Source: Nonomuraea sp. MG754425 (GTDB lineage Bacteria > Actinomycetota > Actinomycetes > Streptosporangiales > Streptosporangiaceae). Taken from it: a DNA stretch of 64,000 nt. This document shows positions 1 to 8,647 of the stretch, one piece after another (within the stretch, counting starts at the first letter, position 1; each line of letters opens with the position of its first letter). The notes under the pieces are model-generated. The model worked only from the letters and a program-made list of their open reading frames with translations, searched no databases and was not told where the DNA came from. The position numbers were made by a program, and so were the translations under genes. The stretch lies in assembly GCF_021699195.1 (NCBI RefSeq), contig NZ_SSXE01000007.1, positions 31,710-95,709 of the forward strand, given 5' to 3'.

Positions 1-133
1 CGGGCGCCCGCGCGATCGAGGCGACGGCGCTCCCCGCACCGGCCCTGAGGCGGGTGCGGCGTGGCGTTCGGCATGTACGGACCCCCAGTAGTCTGCCCCT
101 CGATCGGCAACAGCCACGGTAACGTGCCACACC

Positions 134-1339
134 GTGACAAGTGGCGAGGTGCGGGTGAGACGACGGCAGTGGTGGGCGTGGGTGCTCGTGGTGCTCGTCG
201 TCGCGGTGGCCGTGGCGCCGCTGGTGTACACGTGGCTGACGAATCCCGACGACCAGCGGCTGGTCGACCTGGACGTTTACCGTACCGGCGGGCAGATGCT
301 GCTCGACGGCCGGCCGGTGTACGACTACCACACGCCCGCGCCGCAGTTGCTGCCCTTCACCTACCCGCCCGTCGCCGCGATGCTGGCCGTGCTGCTGGCC
401 ATGATGTCGTGGGAGACGGCGCAGTGGGTGTGGACGGCCGGGATCTTCGTGGCCCTGGCCGTGACCGTGGGCTTCTCCTTCCGGCAGGTGCTGGGACGGG
501 AGTCGCTGCGGAAGTACACGCCGTGGCTGTTCGCGCTGCTCATGATCCTGTGCACGTACCTGATGCCGATCAGGGACCAGGTGCGCTTCGGGCAGGTGGA
601 CATCCTGCTGGTCTCGCTGTGCGTGGCCGACTGCCTGGCCAGACGGCCCTGGTGGCCCAGGGGGTTCCTGATCGGGCTGGCCACGGCGGTCAAGCTGACC
701 CCCGGCGTCTTCCTGATCTACCTGCTGGTCACCAGGCAGTGGCGGACGTTCTTCATGGCCTCGTTCACGACGGCGGTGCTGACGTTGCTGCCGTTCGCGG
801 TGATCCCGCAGGACGCGGCGGACTTCTGGTTCTCGGCGCTGCTCGACTCCGAGCGGCTCGGCTCGAACGCGGCCACCACCAACCAGTCCATTCGGGGCAT
901 GCTGATCCGGCTCTACCTGCCCGACCTGCTGACGTCGGTGATCTGGCTGGCGATCGTGGCCGCGGTCGCGTGGTACGGGTTCCGCGGGGCGCGCGAGGCG
1001 TACCGGGCGGGTGATTCGCTCACCGCGGTCGCGCTGGTCGGGCTGATGGCGGTGCTGCTGTCGCCGGTCGCCTGGATCCACCACCTGGCCTGGGTGGTCG
1101 TGGTGCTCGCGGCGATCGTGGGCGACGGGCGCGACCCCGTCCGGCTGCGGGTGGCGGCCGGGGTGTGGCTGTACTACGTGCTGACGATCCCGTGGTGGGG
1201 AGTCTCGTTGATCGCGGCCGGCATCCCCGGGGTCAGCCCGGTGCTCGGGAAGATCGTGCAGAACGGGTTCGGGCTGGGAGCGCTGGCGCTGGTGTGGTTG
1301 CTGGTGTCCTGGATTCCGAAACGCCGAACGATCGCTTGA
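134..1339 (+). CDS. GT87 (DUF2029)-type membrane mannosyltransferase
   Basis: The 401-residue protein has an N-terminal membrane anchor (about residues 14-34) and about nine further hydrophobic segments. The first extracytoplasmic loop has an acidic D-L-D-V-Y motif followed by G-R-P-V-Y-D, as in the DUF2029/GT87 family of polyprenol-phosphate-mannose-dependent alpha-mannosyltransferases. Such enzymes extend cell-envelope glycans on the outer face of the membrane. The GTG start puts basic residues just before the first membrane segment. It stands alone upstream of a small membrane-anchored gene on the same strand. The family is fairly sure; acceptor and sugar are not visible. Confidence 0.8.
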   Translation: MTSGEVRVRRRQWWAWVLVVLVVAVAVAPLVYTWLTNPDDQRLVDLDVYRTGGQMLLDGRPVYDYHTPAPQLLPFTYPPVAAMLAVLLAMMSWETAQWVWTAGIFVALAVTVGFSFRQVLGRESLRKYTPWLFALLMILCTYLMPIRDQVRFGQVDILLVSLCVADCLARRPWWPRGFLIGLATAVKLTPGVFLIYLLVTRQWRTFFMASFTTAVLTLLPFAVIPQDAADFWFSALLDSERLGSNAATTNQSIRGMLIRLYLPDLLTSVIWLAIVAAVAWYGFRGAREAYRAGDSLTAVALVGLMAVLLSPVAWIHHLAWVVVVLAAIVGDGRDPVRLRVAAGVWLYYVLTIPWWGVSLIAAGIPGVSPVLGKIVQNGFGLGALALVWLLVSWIPKRRTIA

Positions 1340-1361
1340 CCGAGGCGTTACCCTCTGTGCC

Positions 1362-1781
1362 GTGCTCGTTACCACATGGGTGATCGTGGGAGTCGTCGCC
1401 GGGATCAGTGGCGTATTCATCGGTTATCTGGCGCTGCGCCAGGCCAGAAGCACCGTGGAGGAGTGCCGGCGCATGCTCTCCCGGCAGGTCGTCGCGGGCC
1501 GGGGCGACCTCAAGGCCGTCAGGGACGTCGCCGTCTGCCGCTACGACGCGCTGTCCGAGATGACGGGCAGGCTGTCGTTCTCGGTGGCGATGATCAACGG
1601 CCTGGGCGACGGGATCGTGCTGACGTCCATCAACGGGCGCAGCGAGACCCGCACCTACGTCCGGGCCGTGGTGGGCGGCAAGGGGGAGCAGCCGCTGTCG
1701 CCCGAGGAGGAGCAGGCCGTACGGGCGGCCAGGCTCGGGCACGGCCCGTTGGTCGCGAGCCGGGCCGCCGAACCCCGCTGA
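1362..1781 (+). CDS. DUF4446-type membrane-anchored protein
   Basis: A single N-terminal membrane segment (about residues 4-26) is followed by a short helical stretch and a C-terminal domain with the pattern R-Y-D-A then a run of beta strands around FSVAMIN, GDGIVLTSINGR and RTYVRAV. This matches my memory of DUF4446, whose function is unknown. The 139-residue length is typical. It starts 22 bases after the glycosyltransferase gene, so the two may be cotranscribed. The start chosen places the membrane segment at the very N-terminus. Confidence 0.7.
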   Translation: MLVTTWVIVGVVAGISGVFIGYLALRQARSTVEECRRMLSRQVVAGRGDLKAVRDVAVCRYDALSEMTGRLSFSVAMINGLGDGIVLTSINGRSETRTYVRAVVGGKGEQPLSPEEEQAVRAARLGHGPLVASRAAEPR

Positions 1782-1859
1782 GACCGCGTGCCGGCGTTCG
1801 GGATCCGCTATCGGACGAAACGGCGACGTCGGCCCTCCACCTGCGGATACCCTGTAAGC

Positions 1860-2780
1860 ATGCCCAGACTCGCCTATCTCGGACCGGAAGGGACCTTCAC
1901 CGAAGAGGCCCTGCGGCTCCTCGACCCGACAGCCGAGCGGTTGCCCTGCGCCACCGTGAGCGCCGCGCTCAACGCCGCCCGCTCCGGTGCCGCCGACGGC
2001 GCGGTGGTCCCGCTGGAGAACTCGATCGAGGGTGCGATCACCACGACGCTCGACGAGTTCGCCTGGGGCGAGCCGTTGCTGATCAACGCCGAGCTGCTGC
2101 TCCCGGTGCAGTTCTCGCTGCTGGCCCGGCCCGACACCGAGCTCGTGCACATCAAGCGGGTCTACACGCACCCCGCCGCCATCACCCAGTGCCGCGCGTA
2201 CATCGCGCGCGAGCTGCCCGACGCCGTCGTGGTGGCCGCACCCTCGACCGCGGCGGCGGCGCAGGAGGTCTCGCTGCCCGGCTCGCCCTACGACGCCGCC
2301 ATCGCCGCGCGCATCGCCGGCGAGCACTACGGGCTGGTGGAGCTGGCCACCGACATCGGCGACAGGTCCGACACCGTGACCAGGTTCGTCAAGGTGGGCC
2401 GCCCGGGTCCGCTGCCGGAGGCGACCGGCTCCGACCGCACCACGCTGGTGGTCTTCCTGGCCGACGACCACCCGGGCGCGCTGCTGGAGATGCTCACCGA
2501 GTTCTCCGTGCGGGGGGTCAACCTGACGCGCATCGAGTCGCGGCCCACCGGCGACGGCATCGGCCGCTACTTCTTCCACTTCGACTTCGAGGGCCACATC
2601 GCCGACGCCCGGGTCGGCGAGGCGATCGCCGGGCTGCACCGCGTCTGCGGCGAGGTGCGCTTCCTCGGCAGCTATCCGCGGGCCGACGGCGTCGCGCCGC
2701 TGATCAAGCGCGGCACCTCCGATCCGGAGTTCGCGGAGGCCGGCGACTGGCTGGCGAGGATCCGGGCCGGGCAGGTCTGA
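1860..2780 (+). CDS. pheA: Prephenate dehydratase (PheA)
   Basis: The protein (306 residues) converts prephenate to phenylpyruvate in phenylalanine biosynthesis. The N-terminus LAYLGPEGTFTEEA is the family signature. The substrate-domain motif T-V-T-R-F lies near residue 170, and a C-terminal ACT domain (about 190-285) carries the Phe-binding E-S-R-P motif. It is a stand-alone dehydratase, as in other actinobacteria, so feedback control by Phe through ACT is expected. I chose the ATG at 1860 because an upstream in-frame start at 1788 adds 24 residues unlike the family. It lies 77 bases before serS on the same strand. Confidence 0.95.
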   Translation: MPRLAYLGPEGTFTEEALRLLDPTAERLPCATVSAALNAARSGAADGAVVPLENSIEGAITTTLDEFAWGEPLLINAELLLPVQFSLLARPDTELVHIKRVYTHPAAITQCRAYIARELPDAVVVAAPSTAAAAQEVSLPGSPYDAAIAARIAGEHYGLVELATDIGDRSDTVTRFVKVGRPGPLPEATGSDRTTLVVFLADDHPGALLEMLTEFSVRGVNLTRIESRPTGDGIGRYFFHFDFEGHIADARVGEAIAGLHRVCGEVRFLGSYPRADGVAPLIKRGTSDPEFAEAGDWLARIRAGQV

Positions 2781-2857
2781 GCGGGCCCGTGCGGGCGGCG
2801 GCCGGCGTACCCCGAAACAAGGGGCGCGGCGCGCTCGCGCGCCGGTAGCCTTTCCTT

Positions 2858-4120
2858 GTGATTGACCTGCGTACCCTTCGTGAGGACCCTGACCGGCTAC
2901 GGGCGTCGCAGCGTGCCCGCGGCGCGGACGACTCGGTCGTCGACACGCTGCTCGACCTCGACGAGCGCCGCCGATCCGCGCTGACCTCGTTCGAATCTCT
3001 GCGCGCCGAGCAGAAGAGCATGGGCAAGTCGGTCTCCAGGGCGCAGGGCGAGGAGAAGGCCGCCCTGCTCCAGCGGGCCAAAGAGCTCGCGGGCCAGGTC
3101 AAGACCGCCGAGTCCGAGGCGGAGAAGCTGGGCGCCGAACTCGACGGAGTGCTCCAGACGGTGCCCAACCTCGTCGAGGAGGGCGCGCCGCCCGGCGGCG
3201 AGGACGACTACGTCGTGCTCGAGACCCACGGTGAGCCCCGCGAGTTCGACTTCGAGCCGAAGGACCACCTGGAGCTGGGCGAGGCGCTCGGCGCCATCGA
3301 CATGGAGCGTGGGGCCAAGGTCTCGGGCTCGCGCTTCTACTTCCTCAAGGGCGTCGGCGCGCGGCTGCAGCTCGGCCTGCTCAACATGGCCATGCAGCAG
3401 GCGATCGAGACCGGTTTCACGCCGATGTTCACGCCGGTGCTGGTCAAGCCGGAGACCATGCAGGGCACCGGTTTCCACATCGCCCACGACAAGGAGATCT
3501 ACCGGCTCCCGGAGGACGATCTCTATCTCGTCGGCACCTCCGAGGTGGCGCTGGCGGGCTACCACGCCCAGGAGATCCTCAGCGCCGACGACCTGCCGCT
3601 GCGTTACGCGGGCTGGTCGTCGTGCTTCCGCCGCGAGGCGGGCTCGTACGGCAAGGACACCAGGGGCATCATCCGGGTGCACCAGTTCGACAAGATCGAG
3701 ATGTTCACGTACGTGCGGCCGGAGGACGCCCACGAGGAGCACCTGCGCCTGCTCGCCTGGGAGAAGGAGATGCTGGCCAAGATCGAGGTCCCCTACCGGA
3801 TCATCGACACGGCGGCGGGCGATCTCGGCATGTCGGCGGCCCGCAAGTTCGACTGCGAGGCGTGGATCCCGACCCAGGGGCGCTACCGCGAGCTGACCTC
3901 CACCTCCAACTGCACCGAGTTCCAGGCGCGCAGGCTCGCCGTCCGCTACCGCGACAAGGACGGCAAGCCCCAGCACCTGGCCACGCTCAACGGCACGCTC
4001 GCCACCACCCGCTGGATCGTGGCGATCCTGGAGAACCACCAGCAGGCCGACGGCTCCGTGGTGGTTCCCGAGGCGTTGCGCCCCTTCGTGGGGCTCGACG
4101 TGCTCACCCCGCCGAAGTAG
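2858..4120 (+). CDS. serS: Seryl-tRNA synthetase
   Basis: This class II synthetase (420 residues) charges tRNA-Ser. Residues 1-110 form the charged, heptad-rich coiled-coil arm that holds the long variable arm of tRNA-Ser. The catalytic core follows, with motif 2 around [14 protein letters not shown] and motif 3 around [15 protein letters not shown]. Length and domain order are normal. The GTG start opens with [11 protein letters not shown], the usual N-terminus. Its last codons overlap the convergent membrane protein gene by 17 bases. Confidence 0.97.
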   Translation: MIDLRTLREDPDRLRASQRARGADDSVVDTLLDLDERRRSALTSFESLRAEQKSMGKSVSRAQGEEKAALLQRAKELAGQVKTAESEAEKLGAELDGVLQTVPNLVEEGAPPGGEDDYVVLETHGEPREFDFEPKDHLELGEALGAIDMERGAKVSGSRFYFLKGVGARLQLGLLNMAMQQAIETGFTPMFTPVLVKPETMQGTGFHIAHDKEIYRLPEDDLYLVGTSEVALAGYHAQEILSADDLPLRYAGWSSCFRREAGSYGKDTRGIIRVHQFDKIEMFTYVRPEDAHEEHLRLLAWEKEMLAKIEVPYRIIDTAAGDLGMSAARKFDCEAWIPTQGRYRELTSTSNCTEFQARRLAVRYRDKDGKPQHLATLNGTLATTRWIVAILENHQQADGSVVVPEALRPFVGLDVLTPPK

Positions 4121-5474
4121 ACCGTCCGCTCGTGTGGCGGGCGTCGCGTCCGATGACGGCGGCGCTCGCCGCCACGACGGCCCCGGCCAGCAGCACGGCG
4201 AGCGCCACCGCGACCGCGTACGAGTCCGGCGTCCCCTTCGCCCACCCCTCGAACGGCAGGCGGATGCCTGCGTAGACGAGCGGCGCGGCCAGCAGCCCGG
4301 TCACCGCCGGGACCGGCCGCGCCCGTCCCGCGAACGCCAGCACCAGGCACACCACGGCGCCCGTCAGGCCCGCGAGCAGGCCGAGGAGAAGATAGGGCCC
4401 CTTCTGGGAGAACGCCAGGTCGAGCATGGAACCGCTGCTGACCGGCAGCAGCAGGCCCAGGGCGGCGGCGCTCGCGCAGCCGGTGTAGAGGCCGGTGTGG
4501 CGCCGCAGCCCCGCTCCCGCCCCGCCGAAGGCCATGCAGGCCGCCAGGAAGAGGGCCACGCCGCGTTCCGAGCTCAGGTCCGCCTCGGCCGCTTCGGTTC
4601 CCGGCCAGCCCACGCGCCGCCACGTGCCCGACGGGTCGCGCACCGCGATGCCGTCCACGCCGTTGGCCACGACGACGACGTGCCCGCCCGGGCGCGGCTG
4701 CACGGCCAGCGACAGGGAACGCAGCCCGGACCGGCTCCCGTGCTGCCTGGCCAGGCGCTCAAGATCGTTCTCGGAGGGGGTCCACGCCGTCTGCCACGAA
4801 CGGCCGCCGTCGTCCGACTGCCGCACGCCCAGGCGGTCGCCCAGCACCTGGTAGCACCGCGTGGCCTGGCCGGGGACGCACTGGGCGCTCTGCCCTCGTC
4901 CCGGCTGTTCGCGCGGGCTCTCCGTCCAGGATCGGCCGCCGTCCTCGGAGATCAGCTCTCTCATGTCGGTCGTGTGGACGTGGATGCGGCCGGCCGCGTC
5001 CAGTTCGACGGCGTCGGCGGAGGAGGGCGGGGGCGCGGCGGCCGTGGCGGTGACGGCGAGCAGGGCCAGCGGCATGGTGACGACGATCCGCCACCGGGCC
5101 GAGGAGGGGCGGTGCAGGGTGCTCCGGCGCACCCACCAGGCCAGGACGAGCGCGGGCAGCGCCAGCAGGTCCGTGGGATCGACCAGGACGCGCGACGGGC
5201 CCCCGACCAGTGTCCAGGCATGGGAGGCGAGCTCCGCGCCCGTCTCCGTCGTTTTCACGACCGTGAAGAGCGCACCGGTGAGCACGGTCGCCGCCAGGTC
5301 GGCCCGCCGCAGGAACAGCAGGGCCACGAGCGCGGGGGCGACCACGAGGCCGGCGACGTCGCTGAGCTTGCCCGTGACGAAGCCGGGCCAGGACTGCTTG
5401 AGCAGGTGGTCGTTGACCAGGAGCACCACGACCCCGGCGATGGTCACGGGGTGACACAGCCACGCGTACCTCAT
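4104..5474 (-). CDS. Membrane protein with BNR-type repeats
   Basis: The 456-residue protein is not assigned to a named family. Hydrophobic segments cluster in residues 1-150 and 330-450. Between them is an extracytoplasmic region with two clear BNR/Asp-box motifs (EDGGRSW and DDGGRSW) about 60 residues apart, as found in beta-propeller sialidase-like proteins. Two Asp-boxes suggest a partial propeller. The ATG at 5474 starts just before a hydrophobic segment; an upstream in-frame start would add 44 polar residues. It is convergent with serS and overlaps it by 17 bases. Confidence 0.65.
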   Translation of the reverse strand: MRYAWLCHPVTIAGVVVLLVNDHLLKQSWPGFVTGKLSDVAGLVVAPALVALLFLRRADLAATVLTGALFTVVKTTETGAELASHAWTLVGGPSRVLVDPTDLLALPALVLAWWVRRSTLHRPSSARWRIVVTMPLALLAVTATAAAPPPSSADAVELDAAGRIHVHTTDMRELISEDGGRSWTESPREQPGRGQSAQCVPGQATRCYQVLGDRLGVRQSDDGGRSWQTAWTPSENDLERLARQHGSRSGLRSLSLAVQPRPGGHVVVVANGVDGIAVRDPSGTWRRVGWPGTEAAEADLSSERGVALFLAACMAFGGAGAGLRRHTGLYTGCASAAALGLLLPVSSGSMLDLAFSQKGPYLLLGLLAGLTGAVVCLVLAFAGRARPVPAVTGLLAAPLVYAGIRLPFEGWAKGTPDSYAVAVALAVLLAGAVVAASAAVIGRDARHTSGRSTSAG

Positions 5475-5617
5475 ATCCAGGTCGATGGATCCGCGCGCTG
5501 GGTGGTTCGGGCGTTTTGTGAGTCGAGTCACACCCGTGATCAGATCGAAACCGGGTTCGTGGCCTCGCCCACCTTCCGGACGGGCCGGAGGTCGAATATC
5601 GGTCACGGCGGGCCGGG

Positions 5618-5650
5618 CACTCCTCGCGAGGGCTCGCCTCGCGAGGAGTG
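5618..5650. repeat. Perfect 13-bp inverted repeat
   Basis: CACTCCTCGCGAG at 5618-5630 and its exact complement at 5638-5650 flank a 7-base loop. It lies downstream of cspA and upstream of the divergently placed membrane protein start, so it could be a second terminator stem or a protein-binding dyad. There is no T-run on either strand. Confidence 0.6.
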
Positions 5651-5673
5651 GTCGTGCGTCAGCCCCGCAACAG

Positions 5674-5710
5674 CAAAAGACCGGAGCCCGCTGGAAGCGA
5701 ACCCCGGTCT
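5674..5710 (-). terminator. Probable intrinsic terminator of cspA
   Basis: On the minus strand, AGACCGGGG and CTCCGGTCT (5702-5710 and 5678-5686) form a stem with one mismatch, followed by TTTT. It sits 17 bases past the cspA stop codon. Confidence 0.65.
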
Positions 5711-5726
5711 ATCTAGCTGCTACAGG

Positions 5727-5930
5727 TCAGAGGGCTCGGACCTGAGAGGCCTGCGGCCCCTTCTGGCCCTGCGTGATCTCGAACTCGACCCGCTGGCCGT
5801 CTTCAAGGCTGCGGTAGCCGTTGCCGACGATCTCGGAGAAGTGCACGAACACGTCCGGCGCACCGCCGTCCGGGGCGATGAAGCCGAAGCCCTTCTCGGC
5901 GTTGAACCACTTGACGGTTCCCTGAGCCAT
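5727..5930 (-). CDS. cspA: Cold shock protein (CspA family)
   Basis: The 67-residue single cold-shock domain binds single-stranded RNA/DNA and acts as an RNA chaperone. RNP1 is K-G-F-G-F-I (residues 14-19) and RNP2 is V-F-V-H-F. The length is that of a typical CspA. The mRNA leader carries a strong 9-bp hairpin (see 5960-5982) about 30 bases before the start codon, with GAGGGAGA as the ribosome binding site. It is monocistronic, followed by a probable terminator. Confidence 0.96.
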   Translation of the reverse strand: MAQGTVKWFNAEKGFGFIAPDGGAPDVFVHFSEIVGNGYRSLEDGQRVEFEITQGQKGPQASQVRAL

Positions 5931-5959
5931 AAAAGCTCTCCCTCAGGATGTGAATCTAT

Positions 5960-5982
5960 GGGACCCACACCTCGTGGGTCCC
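5960..5982 (-). promoter_or_regulatory. Leader hairpin of cspA
   Basis: GGGACCCAC (5960-5968) and GTGGGTCCC (5974-5982) form a perfect 9-bp stem with a 5-base loop, 30 bases upstream of the cspA start codon and just before its ribosome binding site. If transcribed, it lies in the 5' leader, where cold-shock genes are often controlled post-transcriptionally. Confidence 0.55.
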
Positions 5983-6153
5983 GGTGTGTCGTACAGCAAG
6001 CACCCGGGGTGGCTCAGACAAAGTCATGCTGGTTTTCACTACGGGATCAGCTAATACAACGCCATCACATCTAACACCATTCTGGAGCGTTGGTGTTCCC
6101 GTCCTCAGGAAGATTTCTGTCAGGCGGCATCACCGGGCAAACTGGAACCTGTT

Positions 6154-6951
6154 ATGCAGAGTCATCCCGCACCGCGTCTAGTGGCCACCGACCTCGACGG
6201 TACCGCGTTGCGCACGGACGGAACCGTGTCTCCCCGCACGGTCTCCGCCTTCGGAAAAGTCGAGGAATCGGGGGCTGTCCTGGCGTTCGTGACCGGGCGT
6301 CCGCCCCGGTGGATGGGCGGGGTGGCGAGTGCCGTACGTCACCGTGGCCTGGCGATCTGTGCGAACGGAGCCCTGATCTACGATCTCCATACCGAACGGA
6401 TAGTGGAATCTCACCTCATCACCGTGGACGTACTCCAGGAAGTCGTGGCTCAGCTAAGAGCGAACGTGTCCGAACTCGTATTTTCGGTCGAGTATGAAGC
6501 CGGTTTTGCGCATGAGTCCGATTTCCTGCTGGGCGGCTTGGACCGGCACCAAGGGACGGTCAGGGTCGACTCCGTGACCGCCCGGCCGTGCGCCAAGCTC
6601 CTGGCGCTGCACCCGGCCATGGGGGCGGACGAGTTGCAGGCCGTCGTGGACGAACTGGTGGGGCATCTGGTGACGGCGACCCACTCCAGCAGGCGGGGTC
6701 TGATCGAGATGAGCGCGCGGGGGGTGACCAAGGCGACGGCGCTCGCGGCGCTCGCGGCGCGGCACGAGATCAAGCCGGCACAGGCTGTCGCGTTCGGTGA
6801 CATGCCGAACGACCTGCCCATGCTGAGCTGGGCAGGCACGTCGTACGCGGTCGCCAACGCGCACCCCGACGTGCTGGCGGCGGTCGATCACGTGACCGCG
6901 GCCAACGACGAGGACGGCGTCGCGCGCGTGATCGAGGAACTGTTCGGGTAG
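6154..6951 (+). CDS. HAD-family (Cof-type) phosphatase
   Basis: The 265-residue protein is a HAD hydrolase of the Cof subfamily, which dephosphorylate sugar or nucleotide phosphates. Motif I is D-L-D-G-T (near residue 14), motif II is the T of VTGRPP (near 48), and motif III/IV is GDMPND (near 212). The domain between motifs II and III is the large C2-type cap. The exact substrate is not visible. It is read divergently from cspA and stands alone. Confidence 0.88.
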   Translation: MQSHPAPRLVATDLDGTALRTDGTVSPRTVSAFGKVEESGAVLAFVTGRPPRWMGGVASAVRHRGLAICANGALIYDLHTERIVESHLITVDVLQEVVAQLRANVSELVFSVEYEAGFAHESDFLLGGLDRHQGTVRVDSVTARPCAKLLALHPAMGADELQAVVDELVGHLVTATHSSRRGLIEMSARGVTKATALAALAARHEIKPAQAVAFGDMPNDLPMLSWAGTSYAVANAHPDVLAAVDHVTAANDEDGVARVIEELFG

Positions 6952-7058
6952 CCCGCGCCCGGCACCGCACCGGGTGAGGCGCTCGGCGGCGTCGGGTGGC
7001 CGGCACCGGTCCGGGGGCAGGATCGGACCGCCGTGGGGCCTGCTACGGCGGAGGCCCG

Positions 7059-7571
7059 CTACAGGTAGGGGCCCGACCCGCCGTGGGGGCGCTGGGTCTC
7101 GTCGCCCGGAACGCCGGGCAGCGCCCTGCGCATCTGCTCAAGCTGGGCACGGGCGGCCATCTGCTGGGCGAACAGCGTGGTCTGGATGCCGTGGAACAAC
7201 CCCTCGAGCCAGCCGACGAGCTGGGCGTGCGCGATACGCAGCTCCGCCTCGCTCGGCGGGGTGCCGTTGTCGTCGGTGAACGGGAGCGAGAGCCGCTCCA
7301 GCTCGTCGACCAGTTCCGGCGCCAGCCCGTCCTCGAGCTCCTTGATGGAGGACTCGTGAATCTCCTTCAGCCGCTTGCGGCTGGCCTCGTCGAGGGGGGC
7401 CGCCCTGACCTCCTCGAGGAGCTGGCGGATCATGCTGCCGATGCGCATCACCTTGGCGGGCTGCTCGACCAGGTTGGTGACCGATCGGTCGTCTTCGCCG
7501 TTGTCGCCCTGCCCCTGGAAGTCGGGGCCCACCACCACGATGTGGGGGGTGTTGTTGTCCTCAGCATTCAT
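7059..7571 (-). CDS. bpa: Bacterial proteasome activator Bpa (PafE)
   Basis: The 170-residue protein matches Bpa/PafE (DUF2587), which forms a ring that opens the 20S proteasome gate independently of ATP. The central helical bundle is intact (KVMRIGSMIRQLLEE, then PLDEASRKRLKEIH and ELEDGLAPELVDELERL). The C-terminus ends G-P-Y-L, close to the G-Q-Y-L tail of mycobacterial PafE that docks on the proteasome. The ATG at 7571 follows the quinone oxidoreductase stop by 5 bases, so the two are cotranscribed. It implies a Pup-proteasome system elsewhere in the genome. Confidence 0.93.
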   Translation of the reverse strand: MNAEDNNTPHIVVVGPDFQGQGDNGEDDRSVTNLVEQPAKVMRIGSMIRQLLEEVRAAPLDEASRKRLKEIHESSIKELEDGLAPELVDELERLSLPFTDDNGTPPSEAELRIAHAQLVGWLEGLFHGIQTTLFAQQMAARAQLEQMRRALPGVPGDETQRPHGGSGPYL

Positions 7572-7576
7572 AACAC

Positions 7577-8533
7577 TCACCGTACTAGCAGGATCTTGCC
7601 GACGTGCTCTCCCGAATCCAACATACGGTGAGCTTCGGCCGCCTCGGACATCGGAACCTCGGCGTGCACGACGGGACGCACCGCGCCCGCTCCGACCAGG
7701 GGCCAGACATTGTCGACGACGCTCCGCACGATGACGCCCTTCTCGTCCACGGGACGGGCGCGCAATGTGGTCGCGTGCACGGACAGGCGCTTGGCGAGCA
7801 TGGCGCCCAGGTCGATCTCGCCCTTGCGCCCGCCCTGGAGCCCGATGATCACCAGCCGCCCGCCGGTGCGCAGCGCCCGCACGTTGCCCGCCAGGTACTT
7901 CGCGCCCATGATGTCGAGGATGACGTCGGCCTGGACCTTGTCCGCGAAGTCCTCCTCGCGGTAGTTGATCACCTCGTCGGCGCCCAGCTCCCTGACGCGC
8001 TCGCCCTTGGCGGCCGAGCCGACGGTGGCGACGACGTACGAGCCGAGCGCCTTGGCGAGCTGCACCGCGAACGTGCCGATCCCGCTGGCCCCGCCGTGCA
8101 CGAGCAGCGTCTCGCCCCGGCGCAGCCGGCCCACCATGAAGACGTTGGACCAGACCGTGCACGCCACCTCGGGCAGCCCGGCCGCCTCACGCAGCGACAC
8201 CCTGCCGGGCACGGGCATGACCTGCTGCCAGGGCACGGCTACGCGCTCGGCGTAACCGCCGCCGCCGAGCAGCGCGCAGACCTCGTCGCCCGGCTTGAAC
8301 TGCTCGACGTCCGGGCCGACCTCGGCCACCACCCCGGAGACCTCCAGCCCCGGGTACGGCGGCGAACCGGGCGGCGGGTCGTAGAACCCCTGCCGCTGCA
8401 GGACGTCGGCGCGGTTCACCGCCGAGGCGACCACGTCGATCAGGACGTCCCCCCGCTCGACGGGTGGGTCCGGCGCCTCGCGCCACTCCAGCACCTCTGG
8501 TCCGCCCGGCCTGGTGATCTCAATGGCTCGCAT
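7577..8533 (-). CDS. NAD(P)H:quinone oxidoreductase (zeta-crystallin type)
   Basis: The 318-residue enzyme is a medium-chain dehydrogenase/reductase without the structural-zinc cysteines. The N-terminal GroES-like domain carries N-R-A-D-V-L-Q-R-Q-G, the usual quinone reductase signature. The Rossmann domain has GGASGIGTFAVQLAKALG near residue 145. It should reduce quinones with NADPH. The ATG at 8533 matches the family N-terminus (MRAIEITRPGGPEVLE). It is the first gene of a two-gene unit with bpa. Confidence 0.92.
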   Translation of the reverse strand: MRAIEITRPGGPEVLEWREAPDPPVERGDVLIDVVASAVNRADVLQRQGFYDPPPGSPPYPGLEVSGVVAEVGPDVEQFKPGDEVCALLGGGGYAERVAVPWQQVMPVPGRVSLREAAGLPEVACTVWSNVFMVGRLRRGETLLVHGGASGIGTFAVQLAKALGSYVVATVGSAAKGERVRELGADEVINYREEDFADKVQADVILDIMGAKYLAGNVRALRTGGRLVIIGLQGGRKGEIDLGAMLAKRLSVHATTLRARPVDEKGVIVRSVVDNVWPLVGAGAVRPVVHAEVPMSEAAEAHRMLDSGEHVGKILLVR

Positions 8534-8647
8534 GCGAACCACGGTAGCCGGGCAAAGAAGTTGTGGGTTGCCGGGCTGCGCGGTAACCGATGGCGTTAAT
8601 CTGCAATGTATTTGCTGCCCCTTTAGACCCACCCGAGGGGGAACACG

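Noticed and set aside
1233..2639. Long minus-strand frame over pheA
   Set aside because: It is antisense to a clear prephenate dehydratase, and its residues are a Gly/Arg/Val/His-rich antisense composition with no family pattern.
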